Notes: generated by a model from the sequence alone, not told the origin. DNA of 64,000 nt from Streptomyces xantholiticus (GCF_014651015.1 NZ_BMWB01000005.1:62001-126000), one strand, 5' to 3'; numbered from the stretch's first letter, positions 51,837 through 61,103 are shown. Made by a program: numbers and translations.

Positions 51837-51960
51837 GCGGTCCGGGGGCGGGAGCGGCCGCTGCGCGGAGCCCGTCCCCTACGCCCTCCCCTACGCCTGG
51901 CGGCGTGGTACCCCCATCCCGGAACCGGGGCTCCGCTCCGGACCAGGTACCGCGCCGTCG

Positions 51961-53010
51961 TCAGGCGAAGGTCACGCAGGACGGCGCCGGGACCGTCAGC
52001 CTGCTCGTAGGGGACGGGACGCCGGTCTCCGGGGCGATCGTGTGGCAGGTCACGGCGCCGGAGCGCTCGTTCGCCACGTACAGCCGGCGTCCCGTCGGGT
52101 CAAGGGCCAGGTCACGCGGCCAGCGACCGCCGCTCGGGACCGTGGCGGCGAGCGCCGCCCGCTCGCCCGTGCCGTCGAGCGTCAGCACGGCGATGCTGTC
52201 GTGGCCGCGCACCGCGACCCACAGGTGGCGACCGTCGTGCGCGACGACCGGCGCCGACGGGTGGGCGCTGCCTGCGGTGCCGGTCGGCACCACCGCGGTC
52301 TCGGCGACCGGTTCGAGCAGACCCGCCGACGCGTCCCACCGGCACACGGTGACCGTGGGCTCCAGTTCGCCCAGCACGTACGCATGCCGCCCGTCGGGAT
52401 GGAAGGCGAGATGACGCGGCCCGGTGCCGGGCCGCAGCGCCGTCTCGCGGTGGGGGGCCAGCGCGCCCGCCGCGGTGTCGAGTGCGCAGATCCGTACGGA
52501 ATCGGTGCCGAGGTCGACGCTGAGCACCCAGCGGCCGGTCGGGTCAGGCAGCACCTGGTGGGCGTGCGGTCCGGCCTGCCGGTCCGCGACCGGGCCGGCG
52601 CCCTCGTGCTGCATGACGCCCGCGACCGGGTCGGGTGTGCCGTCGGTGCCCACGGGCAGGACGCTGACGCTGCCGGAGGCGTAGTTGGCCGTCAGGAGAT
52701 GGCCCTGCGATACGGCGATGTGCGTGGGGTGGTCGCCGCCCACCGGCACGCGCCGGCCGATCGGGCGCGGCGCCGGACCGGTGGCGTCGAAGGCGGCCAC
52801 CGCACCGTCCGCGGTCTCGGAGACCGCGTAGAGGACGGTCCCTGCGGGTGTCGTCACGGCGGCGAGGTATGACGGGTCGGCGACGGCGTCGCTCGCCCCC
52901 GTCACCGTCAGTGCTCCGGTCTGCGGGTCCACGGCCGCGGCGACGACGCCCCGCCCACCCGCCGAGGTGTACGAGCCGATGAAGACCCGCCCCGCGCTGC
53001 TGTCCGCCAC
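51961..53010 (-). CDS. Lactonase family beta-propeller protein (YbhE/6-phosphogluconolactonase-like)
   Basis: A 349-residue seven-bladed propeller protein. It opens VFIGSYTSAGGRGVVAAAVDPQTGALTV and shows the conserved DHPTHIAVSQGHLLTANYASGSVSVLPV, GPHAHQVLPDPTGRWVLSVDLGTDSVRIC, GPRHLAFHPDGRHAYVLGELEPTVTV and WPRDLALDPTGRRLYVANERSGAVTCH. Members hydrolyse 6-phosphogluconolactone or other lactones. Start GTG 53010 follows GAGGGGA. A GntR-type palindrome lies 77 bases upstream. Confidence 0.9.
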   Translation of the reverse strand: MADSSAGRVFIGSYTSAGGRGVVAAAVDPQTGALTVTGASDAVADPSYLAAVTTPAGTVLYAVSETADGAVAAFDATGPAPRPIGRRVPVGGDHPTHIAVSQGHLLTANYASGSVSVLPVGTDGTPDPVAGVMQHEGAGPVADRQAGPHAHQVLPDPTGRWVLSVDLGTDSVRICALDTAAGALAPHRETALRPGTGPRHLAFHPDGRHAYVLGELEPTVTVCRWDASAGLLEPVAETAVVPTGTAGSAHPSAPVVAHDGRHLWVAVRGHDSIAVLTLDGTGERAALAATVPSGGRWPRDLALDPTGRRLYVANERSGAVTCHTIAPETGVPSPTSRLTVPAPSCVTFA

Positions 53011-53086
53011 TGTGCCGTCCCCTCGCCGGATCCGCGGACGGCCGGTCCGGGACCACGATCACGCCTGTCCGGCGAGACCTTAGCAG

Positions 53087-53100
53087 TTGGTTCAGACCAA
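53087..53100. promoter_or_regulatory. GntR-type palindrome TTGGTTCAGACCAA
   Basis: Arms TTGGT/ACCAA around TCAG, similar in form to the TGGTCTAGACCA sites bound by GntR/HutC regulators such as DasR in streptomycetes. It lies 77 bases upstream of the lactonase start. Binding is inferred from resemblance only. Confidence 0.5.
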
Positions 53101-53128
53101 TCCGCGGATCAGGCAGGCTCGGTCCGGT

Positions 53129-54637
53129 TCAGGCCTGGACAAGTGGGGCGCGAGGAGACGTACGCACAGGAGCGGCCAGTTCCGCGAGCGCCCGCTCCAG
53201 GCCGTGCAGATGCCGGAGCGCGGCCTCGGCCCCCGGGTGGTGGTGCGGCGCCGGCGCGAGCGACATGGCCACCGTGTCCGACGGCGGCGCGACGAGGGCG
53301 TGGACCGCGGCCTCCACCCGTCGGCACGCCGCCGCCAGGCGGGCGTCGTGCGAGGCCTGTGGGTCCGCCGCGACGGCGGCCAGGCCCCGGGCCTCACGGG
53401 CGCACTCGTCCAGGAGGTCGAGTACGTGGCGGGCGCGGGCCTTGCGGGCGCGCAGGGGTGAGAGCGGGTGCATCAGCGGCGCGAGCGACAGCCGGACCCT
53501 TCCGAGCAGGGCTTCCAACTCCGTGATGTGCACGGCCGGCTCGGCGTCCGCCGCACCGGCCAAGCGGGCCGCGGCCTCAGCGGTGCAGCGGTGCACGCAG
53601 CGCACGGCCTGCTCGATCCAGGCGTGGGTGGTGGCGTGCGTGGTGACGGGCAGGACGAGCAGCACGGCGAGCATCGCGCCCAGCGCACCGACGGCGGTCT
53701 CCGCGAGCCGGAGCACCAGCAGGCCCGGCTCGAGGAAGCCGAGCAGGCCGTACAGCAGACTGACGAGGACCGTCACGGCGAACATCATCCAGCTGTAGGA
53801 CACGGCCGCGGTGTAGAAGATGCCGAAGACGCACACGGCGACGAGGGCCGCCGTGGGCGCGGCCGCGCCGTGCAGCGGGACCGCGACCAGGACGCCGACG
53901 CCGATCCCGAGCAGCGTGCCGAGCACCCGGCGGAAGCCACGGACCAGTGTTTCGCCGCGCGAGGCGGTGTTGACGAACACCCACCAGGCGGCGCCGACGG
54001 CCCAGTACCAGCGGTCGCCGGAGACGACCTGGCCGGCGACGAGTGCGAACGCCCCGCCGGCGACCGCCTGGACGGCCTGTCGCGTGGTGATCCGGGCCAG
54101 TCCCGACCCACCCGGCAGGGCGGGGACGGCCGGTGCCGGCAGCCGCCGCTCGTAGCACCACACGCCGAAGCGGACCGCCGAGGAGGCCAGGACGGCCAGG
54201 ATCACGGCGGCGTACACCTCGGGCAGCTGTCGGGGCGCGGTGTGCAGGAACTGCGCCACGAAGAACGTCATGAACGCGAAGGTGCCGAGCGCATGGCCGC
54301 GCGGCCCCCACCGCCGGACGTACACCCCGGCCCCGGCGACGGCGAGGAACGCCAGGTCCCGCGCCACGGCGTGGTCGTGGAGCCCGGCCGCGAGTGCCAG
54401 GACGGGGAAGCCGACGGCCGGGAGCAGGGCGGTGGTGGCCGCCTGGCCGCGGACCGTGCGGTCGGTGACGGTGAAGAGGGCGAGGAGCGCCGCGAGCCCG
54501 CCGGTGACGACCGCGGGCAGCGCGAGACCTGCGAGAGCGCACACGGTGACCGCCAGGCAGACGGCGAGCACCGCCCGCAGGGCGCTGCGCAGACGCAGAC
54601 GCCCCGGATCCGCGGCGACGAACATCCTCTTCAGCAC
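53129..54637 (-). CDS. FUSC family membrane protein
   Basis: This 502-residue protein has two blocks of hydrophobic helices (residues about 20-145 and 185-320), then a long helical cytoplasmic tail. The second block contains the FUSC-like signature SGDRWYWAVGAAWWVFVNTASRGETLVRGFRRVLGTLLGIGVGVLVAVPL. Related proteins (AaeB, FusC, YccS) are linked to export of aromatic acids. Start GTG 54637 (an ATG four codons later is possible). It is divergent from the alpha/beta hydrolase gene; two GGCCATTGGCC motifs lie between them. Confidence 0.87.
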   Translation of the reverse strand: MLKRMFVAADPGRLRLRSALRAVLAVCLAVTVCALAGLALPAVVTGGLAALLALFTVTDRTVRGQAATTALLPAVGFPVLALAAGLHDHAVARDLAFLAVAGAGVYVRRWGPRGHALGTFAFMTFFVAQFLHTAPRQLPEVYAAVILAVLASSAVRFGVWCYERRLPAPAVPALPGGSGLARITTRQAVQAVAGGAFALVAGQVVSGDRWYWAVGAAWWVFVNTASRGETLVRGFRRVLGTLLGIGVGVLVAVPLHGAAAPTAALVAVCVFGIFYTAAVSYSWMMFAVTVLVSLLYGLLGFLEPGLLVLRLAETAVGALGAMLAVLLVLPVTTHATTHAWIEQAVRCVHRCTAEAAARLAGAADAEPAVHITELEALLGRVRLSLAPLMHPLSPLRARKARARHVLDLLDECAREARGLAAVAADPQASHDARLAAACRRVEAAVHALVAPPSDTVAMSLAPAPHHHPGAEAALRHLHGLERALAELAAPVRTSPRAPLVQA

Positions 54638-54753
54638 TGCTTACCGCCCCCGTTTCGTTCCGGCATGAAAAAGGCGCCGCGGATTCCGCAGCGCCATCGA
54701 CCCCACCATGACACCATCCTTGACCCCGATGGCTCAACTCATCACCGGTCGAC

Positions 54754-54809
54754 TGGGCCATTGGCCCATTCCCTCTTCCCGCTCCTTTCCAACGGCCCGG
54801 CCATTGGCC
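54754..54809. promoter_or_regulatory. Two GGCCATTGGCC motifs between FUSC and hydrolase genes
   Basis: TGGGCCATTGGCCCA (54754-54768, symmetric except the central base) and GGCCATTGGCC (54799-54809), with centres 43 bp apart (about four helical turns). The same core appears twice in the AsnC promoter at 58554-58593. They are candidate binding sites for that regulator. Confidence 0.6.
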
Positions 54810-54960
54810 CATGGTCGAGCCGTCGCTCGCTCGAGGGACCCCGCAGCGCCCCGGCGGCCGGACCGGTGGTTCTGGCCGTCCATGGGTACCCGCCGTCTTC
54901 CGGAGGCCGGCGGCCCGAGGGCGGCCGCCGCACCGGAGTCGAGAACGGAGGTGCGGTCCC

Positions 54961-55623
54961 ATGGCAACGGCAACGCAGACGGTCTCCGTCGACGCCGGCG
55001 ACGTCACCCTGGTGGGAGACCTGGTACTGCCCGACGCGGCGCGGGGCATGGTGTGCTTCGCCCACGGCAGCGGAAGCTCGCGGCACAGTCCGCGCAACCG
55101 GGAGGTGGCCGGGGTGCTGCAGCGGGCCGGACTGGGCACGCTGCTCATCGATCTCCTCGGTGCGGAAGAGGAGCGTGTGGACCGGGTCACCGCGGAGCTG
55201 CGCTTCGACATCCCCCTGCTCGGCCGGCGCGTGACGGCGGCGGTCGACCGGCTCGGCGAGCGGGCGGACACCGCGGCGCTCCCCCTCGGGCTGTTCGGTG
55301 CGAGCACCGGCGCCGCGGCCGCCCTGGTGGCGGCTGCGGCGAGGCCGGACCGGGTGCGCGCGGTGGTGTCCCGGGGCGGTCGGCCGGATCTGGCGGGCGA
55401 GGCGCTCCCCGGGGTGCGCTCCCCGGTACTGCTGATCGTCGGCGGCGAGGACCGGCAGGTGCTGGAGCTGAACGAGCAGGCGGCCGAGCGGCTGACCGTC
55501 GAGCACCGGGTGCTCGTGGTTCCGGGAGCCACCCATCTCTTCGAGGAACCGGGGACCCTCGAGCGAGCGGCGGAGGCGGCGCGGGACTGGTTCCTGGACA
55601 TGGAAGCGGAGGGCGGACGATGA
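54961..55623 (+). CDS. Dienelactone hydrolase-like alpha/beta hydrolase
   Basis: A 220-residue alpha/beta hydrolase. The oxyanion region is VCFAHGSGSSRHSPRN, the nucleophile elbow LFGASTGAAAAL (Ser), the acid in LLIVGGEDRQV and the His in VPGATHLFEEPG. The His-Leu-Phe-Glu-Glu end is typical of a subgroup often fused to phosphoribosyltransferases in actinomycetes; here it stands alone. Start ATG 54961 follows GGAGGT. Substrate unknown. Confidence 0.9.
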   Translation: MATATQTVSVDAGDVTLVGDLVLPDAARGMVCFAHGSGSSRHSPRNREVAGVLQRAGLGTLLIDLLGAEEERVDRVTAELRFDIPLLGRRVTAAVDRLGERADTAALPLGLFGASTGAAAALVAAAARPDRVRAVVSRGGRPDLAGEALPGVRSPVLLIVGGEDRQVLELNEQAAERLTVEHRVLVVPGATHLFEEPGTLERAAEAARDWFLDMEAEGGR

Positions 55624-55806
55624 ACCGGGCACCCGCAACCACACACGGGCCGGGCGTGCGGACAGGGGAGCAACCCGACACCGAAACGTCACAAAGTGTT
55701 AGAAAAGAGACATGACGGGCCGGTCACCTGGTCCCCTGTGCGGCAGGCCACCCGTCGCCGACGCGCCCGCCCGGCGCCGGCGCCCTGATCCGGGAAGTGG
55801 AGCGCT

Positions 55807-58545
55807 ATGAACGGGCACGGGCCCGACACGTCGCGCCGCCCGCTGCGGAGAACCCGCCCGCTGTGGGGAAAGCGGGAGTCCCTGCTGGGCGCGCGCACCG
55901 TCGCCGGTCAGGTACTGCTTCTGCAGGTCGCGGTCGCGGTGCTGCTGATCGCCGCAGTGGTGGCCGTTCTGGTGCTGCAGGCTCGGCACGACAGTGAACA
56001 GAACGCACAGAACCGGTCGCTCGCGACCGCCGCCGCCTTCGCCCGTGCCCCAGGCACCGCGGCGGCGCTCCGGTCGCCGGATCCCACCACCGCGCTCCAG
56101 CCGTTGATGCAGAAAACCGGGCAGGCCTCGGGGGTCGACTTCATCACCGTGATGGCCCCGGACGGGACCCGGTACGCCGACAGCGACCCCAGTCTGATCG
56201 GCGAGCGGAGTACGGGCGTCGAGCGGGCTGCGGCCGGGGAGGCGATCACCGAGATCTTCGAGGGGGCTCCCAACGACGCCGCCCGGGCGGTCGTACCCGT
56301 CGTCGGTCCTGACGGCAGGGTCATCGGCCTGGTCCAGGCCGGTGTCGGGATCGAGAACGTGGGCAACGCCGTGGACCGGCAGCTGCCGATGCTCCTGAGC
56401 TGCGCCGCGGCGGCACTCGCACTGGCCACCGCCAGCGCCGCCCTGGTGAGCCGACGGCTGCGCCGCCAGACCCGGGGCATCGGTCCCACCGAGATGACCC
56501 GGATGTACGAGCACCACGACGCGGTCCTGCACGCCGTACGCGAGGGGGTACTGATCGTCGGCGGTGACGGACGGCTGATGCTGGCCAACGACGAGGCACG
56601 CCGCCTGCTCGAACTGCCGCCGGACGCGGACGGGCGCCAGGTCGCGGAACTGGGGCTCGACGCCGGCGTCACGGCACTGCTGCGATCGAACCGCGCGGTG
56701 ACGGACGAGGTCCATCTGGCGGGAGACCGGCTACTCGCCGTGAGCATCAGACCCACGGCACCGTACGGCGGTCACTTCGGCACCGTCGCGACACTGCGGG
56801 ACACCACGGAACTGCGTGCCCTGTCCGGCACGGCCGAGACCGCCCGGCAGCGCCTGAAGATTCTTTATGACGCCGGGACGCGGATCGGCACGACGCTGGA
56901 CGTGGTGCGGACCGCGGAGGAGCTGTCGAGTGTGGCGGTTCCACGGTTCGCGGACTTCGTCACGGTCGAGCTGCTGAACCCGGTGCTGCACGGCGACGAG
57001 CCCGCCGGTGTGCCGACGGAGATGCGGCGGGCCGCGCTGACCGGCATCCGCTCGGACCACCCCTTCCAGCCGGTGGGTGACGTGATCCGCTTCCTCGCTC
57101 CCGCCACACCGATGGCCGAGGCCCTGGCCGGCGGACATGCCGTGCTCGAGGCGGATCTGAGGGGCGCGGACGGCTGGCGGACCCAGGACCCCGAGGGCGC
57201 CGACCATGCCCTCGCCTACGGCGTCCACTCGCTGCTCTCGGCCCCCTTGCAGGCCCGCGGTGTGGTGCTGGGCATGGTCAATTTCTGGCGTTCGCAGCGG
57301 TTGGAGCGCTTCGGGGAGGAGGATCTGTCCTTCGCGGAGGAGCTGGCGGCGCGAGCCGCCGTGGCCATCGACAACGCCCGCCGTTTCACCCGCGAGCACA
57401 CCATGGCGGAGACCCTCCAGCGCAGTCTGCTGCCGCACGTGCTGCCCAGTCAGGGCGCCGTGGACATCGCCTACCGCTATCTACCGGCCCAGGCCCGGGT
57501 GGGCGGGGACTGGTTCGACGTCATCCCGCTGCCCGGCGCTCGGGTCGCCCTCGTCGTCGGGGACGTCGTCGGCCACGGACTGCACGCCGCCGCGACGATG
57601 GGCCGGCTGCGCACCGCGGTGCACAACTTCTCCACCCTCGATCTGCCGCCGGACGAACTCCTCTCCCGGCTCGATGAGTTGGTGAGCCGCATCGACCTCG
57701 ACGACCCCGGCGGGGGCGGAGAGGGAATCACCGGCGCCACCTGTCTGTACGCGATCTACGATCCGGTGCCCGGCCTGTGCACCTTCGCGACGGCCGGCCA
57801 TCTGCCGCCGGCCCTGGTGCATCCCGACGGAAGCGTGGAATTCCTCGAGGTACCCGTGTCCCCTCCGCTGGGGCTGGGCGGCTTCCCGTTCGAGTCGGCC
57901 GAGGCGCGGCTGCCGGAGGGCAGCCGCCTCGTCCTGTACACCGACGGGCTCGTCGAACACCGCGACCTCGACCTGGACGCCGGTCTGGAGGCACTGCGCG
58001 CGGTCCTGGGGGGCCACCTTGACCGGACGCCCGAGGAGACCTGCGAGGCGGTGTTCGACGCCATGCTGCCCTCTTCCCGCCGGGACGACATCGCGCTGCT
58101 CGTCGCCCGCACCCGACTGCTCGACGAGGACCGGATCGCCTCCTGGGACGTCCCGCAGGACCCGGCCGCGGTCGCGCCGGTCCGTAGCGCGTGCAGCCGT
58201 CAGTTGGACGCTTGGGGGCTGGAGGAGGCGGCGTTCACCACCGAACTTGTGCTGAGCGAACTGATCACCAACGCGATCCGCTACGGCAACGAGCCGATCC
58301 GCGTACGGCTGCTCTACGAGCGCACCTTGATCTGCGAAGTGTCCGACGGCAGCAGCACCTCCCCGCATCTGCGGCGGGCCGGCACCACCGACGAGGGCGG
58401 GCGCGGCCTGTTCCTCGTGGCCCAGCTGGCCGCGCGGTGGGGCACCAGGTACACCCCGACCGGGAAGGTGATCTGGACCGAGCAGTCGCTGACGGACGGG
58501 CAGGGGTCGGCGGAGCTGCTGGTGCCGACCGATGCCGAATGGTGA
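55807..58545 (+). CDS. Membrane SpoIIE-type PP2C phosphatase with sensor, PAS, GAF and ATPase domains
   Basis: A 912-residue signalling protein. A transmembrane helix (VLLLQVAVAVLLIAAVVAVLVL, about 36-57) and a second one (MLLSCAAAALALATASAALV, about 195-214) enclose an extracellular Cache-like sensor. A PAS domain (about 235-340) and a GAF domain (about 355-530) follow. The PP2C/SpoIIE domain (about 540-765) has metal Asp motifs VGGDWFDVI, VGDVVGHG, YTDGLVEHR and DDIALLVAR. The C-terminal RsbW-like ATPase (about 770-900) has VLSELITNAIRYGN and GGRGLFLVAQL. It should reverse anti-anti-sigma phosphorylation and may also act as a kinase. Confidence 0.94.
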   Translation: MNGHGPDTSRRPLRRTRPLWGKRESLLGARTVAGQVLLLQVAVAVLLIAAVVAVLVLQARHDSEQNAQNRSLATAAAFARAPGTAAALRSPDPTTALQPLMQKTGQASGVDFITVMAPDGTRYADSDPSLIGERSTGVERAAAGEAITEIFEGAPNDAARAVVPVVGPDGRVIGLVQAGVGIENVGNAVDRQLPMLLSCAAAALALATASAALVSRRLRRQTRGIGPTEMTRMYEHHDAVLHAVREGVLIVGGDGRLMLANDEARRLLELPPDADGRQVAELGLDAGVTALLRSNRAVTDEVHLAGDRLLAVSIRPTAPYGGHFGTVATLRDTTELRALSGTAETARQRLKILYDAGTRIGTTLDVVRTAEELSSVAVPRFADFVTVELLNPVLHGDEPAGVPTEMRRAALTGIRSDHPFQPVGDVIRFLAPATPMAEALAGGHAVLEADLRGADGWRTQDPEGADHALAYGVHSLLSAPLQARGVVLGMVNFWRSQRLERFGEEDLSFAEELAARAAVAIDNARRFTREHTMAETLQRSLLPHVLPSQGAVDIAYRYLPAQARVGGDWFDVIPLPGARVALVVGDVVGHGLHAAATMGRLRTAVHNFSTLDLPPDELLSRLDELVSRIDLDDPGGGGEGITGATCLYAIYDPVPGLCTFATAGHLPPALVHPDGSVEFLEVPVSPPLGLGGFPFESAEARLPEGSRLVLYTDGLVEHRDLDLDAGLEALRAVLGGHLDRTPEETCEAVFDAMLPSSRRDDIALLVARTRLLDEDRIASWDVPQDPAAVAPVRSACSRQLDAWGLEEAAFTTELVLSELITNAIRYGNEPIRVRLLYERTLICEVSDGSSTSPHLRRAGTTDEGGRGLFLVAQLAARWGTRYTPTGKVIWTEQSLTDGQGSAELLVPTDAEW

Positions 58546-58553
58546 CCCGACGC

Positions 58554-58593
58554 GTCATTGGCCGGCGCCCGGCGGGCCGGAGTGGGCCATTGG
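58554..58593. promoter_or_regulatory. GGCCATTGG-type motifs in the AsnC promoter
   Basis: GTCATTGGCCGG (58554-58565) and TGGGCCATTGG (58583-58593) lie 47-86 bases before the AsnC start and match the pair at 54754-54809. Lrp/AsnC proteins usually autoregulate through such repeated sites. Confidence 0.6.
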
Positions 58594-58639
58594 TACGGTG
58601 GAAGTCCGTGAAGCGCGCCGCGAAAGGGCCCGACGGACC

Positions 58640-59122
58640 ATGGCGGTGGACGAACTCGACACCCGCATCCTGAGGCTGCTGATCGAGCAGCCGCGCACCA
58701 GCGTGCGCGAGTACGCGCGCATCCTCGGCATCGCGCGCGGCACCCTGCAGGCCAGGATCGACCGGCTCGAACGCGACGGCGTGATCACCGGCACGGGCCC
58801 CTTCCTCTCCCCCGGCGCGCTGGGGCACCCGGTGCTCGCCTTCGTCCACATCGAGGTGACGCAGGGGCACCTGGACGAGGTGGGTGACGCGCTGGCCGCC
58901 GTGCCGGAGATCATCGAGGCGTTCTCGATCACCGGGGGCGGAGACCTGCTGACCCGGGTCGCGGCGCGGGACAACGAACATCTCGAGGACGTGATCCAGC
59001 GGCTGATCAACCTGCCCGGTGTGGTGCGCACCCGCACCGAGATGGCTCTGCGCGAACGGGTTCCCTACCGGCTGCTGCCGCTGGTCGAGTCCGTCGGCCG
59101 GTCGGCCGGGACACAGCGCTGA
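58640..59122 (+). CDS. Lrp/AsnC family transcriptional regulator
   Basis: A 160-residue regulator. The N-terminal helix-turn-helix is LDTRILRLLIEQPRTSVREYARILGIARGTLQARIDRLERDGVITGTGPFLSPGALG. The RAM ligand domain covers VLAFVHIEVTQGHLDEVGDALAAVPEIIEAFSITGGGDLLTRVAARDNEHLEDVIQRLINLPGVVRTRTEMAL. Such proteins sense amino acids or other small ligands. Start ATG 58640; two GGCCATTGG motifs lie upstream. The last codons and stop are duplicated just downstream. Confidence 0.94.
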   Translation: MAVDELDTRILRLLIEQPRTSVREYARILGIARGTLQARIDRLERDGVITGTGPFLSPGALGHPVLAFVHIEVTQGHLDEVGDALAAVPEIIEAFSITGGGDLLTRVAARDNEHLEDVIQRLINLPGVVRTRTEMALRERVPYRLLPLVESVGRSAGTQR

Positions 59123-59157
59123 ACGTAGGCCGGGCGGCCGGAACACAGCGCTGAACG
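59104..59157. repeat. Duplicated 3' end of the AsnC gene
   Basis: GGCCGGGACACAGCGCTGAACG (first 20 bases shared apart from one change) spans 59104-59125, including the AsnC stop codon, and recurs at 59136-59157, 32 bases later, with a single G-to-A difference. It is a short segmental duplication. Confidence 0.8.
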
Positions 59158-59179
59158 CGGCACTTGGCATGCTGGGGGC

Positions 59180-59866
59180 ATGAGCACCGGGCGCACCCCT
59201 TCGGTCATCTTCGATCTCGACGGCACACTCGTGGACAGTGAGCCGAACTACTTCGAGGCCGGGCGCCGTGTCCTGGCCGCGCACGGCGTGCTCGGCTTCG
59301 GCTGGGAGGAGCACACGCGCTTCATCGGCATCGGCACCCGCGAGACGCTGGAGATCCTGCGCGCCCGCTATGCCATCGACGCCCCGCTCGACGAGCTGCT
59401 GGCCGCGAAGAACAGCGCCTATCTGGAGCTGGCGAGCACCTCGACCGAAGTGTTCCCCCAGATGCGTGCGTTCGTTCAGCGCCTGTCCGAGGAGGGCGTC
59501 CCGATGGCGGTGGCCTCCGGCTCATCCCGGGCCGCCATCGAGGCCGTGCTGGCCGGCACCGGTCTCGCCCCGTACATGTCCGTGACCGTCTCCGCCGAGG
59601 AGGTCGGCCGCGGCAAGCCCGAGCCGGACGTGTTCCTGGAGGCGGCCCGCCGGCTGGACGCCGCGCCCGGCGACTGCGTGGTTCTGGAGGACGCGCCGCC
59701 GGGAGCGGCGGCCGCCCGGGCGGCCGGCATGCGGTGCATCGCCGTGCCGTACGTCGAGGACACGGCCGGCGACACCGCGTTCCTGGCTGCCGACCTGCTG
59801 TTCCCGGGCGGACAGCGCGAGTTCACGGCGGCGGCCGCGTACGGGTGGCTCACGGGCGCGGTGTGA
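59180..59866 (+). CDS. HAD family hydrolase, beta-phosphoglucomutase-like subclass
   Basis: A 228-residue HAD phosphatase with motif I VIFDLDGTLVDSE (Asp11 and Asp13 by the frame from ATG 59180, allowing one residue error), helical cap, motif II MAVASGSS, motif III Lys in GRGKPEPDVF and motif IV VVLEDAPPGAAAARAAGM. This is the subclass containing beta-phosphoglucomutase and sugar-phosphate phosphatases. Its end overlaps the convergent PucR gene by 17 bases. Substrate unknown. Confidence 0.92.
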   Translation: MSTGRTPSVIFDLDGTLVDSEPNYFEAGRRVLAAHGVLGFGWEEHTRFIGIGTRETLEILRARYAIDAPLDELLAAKNSAYLELASTSTEVFPQMRAFVQRLSEEGVPMAVASGSSRAAIEAVLAGTGLAPYMSVTVSAEEVGRGKPEPDVFLEAARRLDAAPGDCVVLEDAPPGAAAARAAGMRCIAVPYVEDTAGDTAFLAADLLFPGGQREFTAAAAYGWLTGAV

Positions 59867-61103
59867 CGCCGACCGACTCCCTCGGCCGCCCCTCGCGGTC
59901 CGCGGTGTCGCTCAGTTCGCCGCGCAGCCGGCGGGCACGCAGCACAAGGAGCATCTCGAAGCGGCGGTCCGCGTCTTCGAGCACGTCGCCCCAGAGTTCG
60001 CGGATCTGCCGCAACCGGTAGCGGGCCGTCTGGGGGTGGATGCCCAGGCGTTGCGCCACCTCCGGGGCGCCGCCCGCGGTCTCCATCCAGGCGAGCAGGG
60101 TCTCGGCCAGCCGCCGGGACTGGGTGGGGGCGAGGCCCTCCAGAGGGGCGAGACAACGCCGGGCCGCCGCGTCGATCAGCTCCCCGGACGGCAGGAGCAC
60201 GAGTTCCTCGGTGCGCTCGGTGCAGTTCAGCACCTCACCGTCGGGCAGCAGTCCGCACGCGACGAGCCGGACCGCCGTCTCCGCCCAGCGCAGCGACGTC
60301 GCGGCGGCCGCGAGCGGCACCGGCGGGCCGACCGCGCCCGACCAGCCGGCCGTGGCGCGGCGCAGGGTCTCGGCGCGGCCCGCGGTGCACGGCTCGGGGA
60401 TGACGACGCGCGGCTGTTCGCTCTCCATGTCGAGGAGGATGCCCTGTTCCACGGCCGGGGCGACGGCTTCCCTGGCAGGGCGCACAAGGACGCCGACGGC
60501 CACCGTCGTGGGCAGTTCCCAGCTGATGCGGGCCGCCCGTTCCGCGAGCGCGCCGGGCGGGTCGCCGCGGTGCTCGACGAGCAGCAGGTCGATCAACTGG
60601 CGTTGCAGGCGCAGCCGTTCGCCCGCCCGGCGGGCCGCGGCCTCGGCGTAGCCGCGTACCGACTGTTCCACGAGGCCGTCCAGATACTCGAAACCGGATT
60701 CGGCGAGCTCGTACATGGCGGGTGCTGCGATGTCGACCTGCTGCCCGATCTCGGCGAACCTCCGCCACGCCAGCCTCACGCCGAGCCGGTAGGTGGCCTG
60801 GAGCGAGTCGAGGCTGCGGCCGTCGCGCCCCTCCCCCCGGCCGAACTCCTGGAAGACCTCCGGCGGTACGCGGGGGTGCCCGGCGCCGGAGGCGAGATTG
60901 TGTACGAAGCCCTCGATGGCGCGGCGGATTCCGACGAGCGCCATCGGCTCGCCGGACTCGTCCTCGACGAGCTTCAGATGGGGGTACTCGCGCCGTATCT
61001 CACCGAGGATCTCCTCTGCGAGCTCCTGTGCCCCGCCCAGGGCGACGGCGGCGAACCGGTCGACCTGCGCCTTGGGCACCTCGCTCCACGCCGGGCGTGT
61101 CAT
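59850..61103 (-). CDS. PucR/CdaR-type helix-turn-helix regulator
   Basis: A 417-residue regulator. The N-terminal half is an RsbRD-like helical domain (AQELAEEILGEIRREYPHLKLVEDESGEP... YRLGVRLAWRRFAEIGQQ). A GGDEF-like middle follows, and the C-terminal PucR helix-turn-helix is LAETLLAWMETAGGAPEVAQRLGIHPQTARYRLRQIRELWGDVLEDADRRFEMLLVLRARRL. Start ATG 61103 overlaps the stop of a 50-codon upstream gene by 4 bases (ATGA), so it is translated by coupling. Its targets may include the DUF3068 cluster. Confidence 0.92.
   Translation of the reverse strand: MTRPAWSEVPKAQVDRFAAVALGGAQELAEEILGEIRREYPHLKLVEDESGEPMALVGIRRAIEGFVHNLASGAGHPRVPPEVFQEFGRGEGRDGRSLDSLQATYRLGVRLAWRRFAEIGQQVDIAAPAMYELAESGFEYLDGLVEQSVRGYAEAAARRAGERLRLQRQLIDLLLVEHRGDPPGALAERAARISWELPTTVAVGVLVRPAREAVAPAVEQGILLDMESEQPRVVIPEPCTAGRAETLRRATAGWSGAVGPPVPLAAAATSLRWAETAVRLVACGLLPDGEVLNCTERTEELVLLPSGELIDAAARRCLAPLEGLAPTQSRRLAETLLAWMETAGGAPEVAQRLGIHPQTARYRLRQIRELWGDVLEDADRRFEMLLVLRARRLRGELSDTADREGRPRESVGVTPRP

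Noticed and set aside
53468..55234. A 588-codon plus-strand frame opposite the FUSC gene
   Set aside because: Hydrophilic low-complexity composition opposite a convincing membrane protein; a shadow frame.
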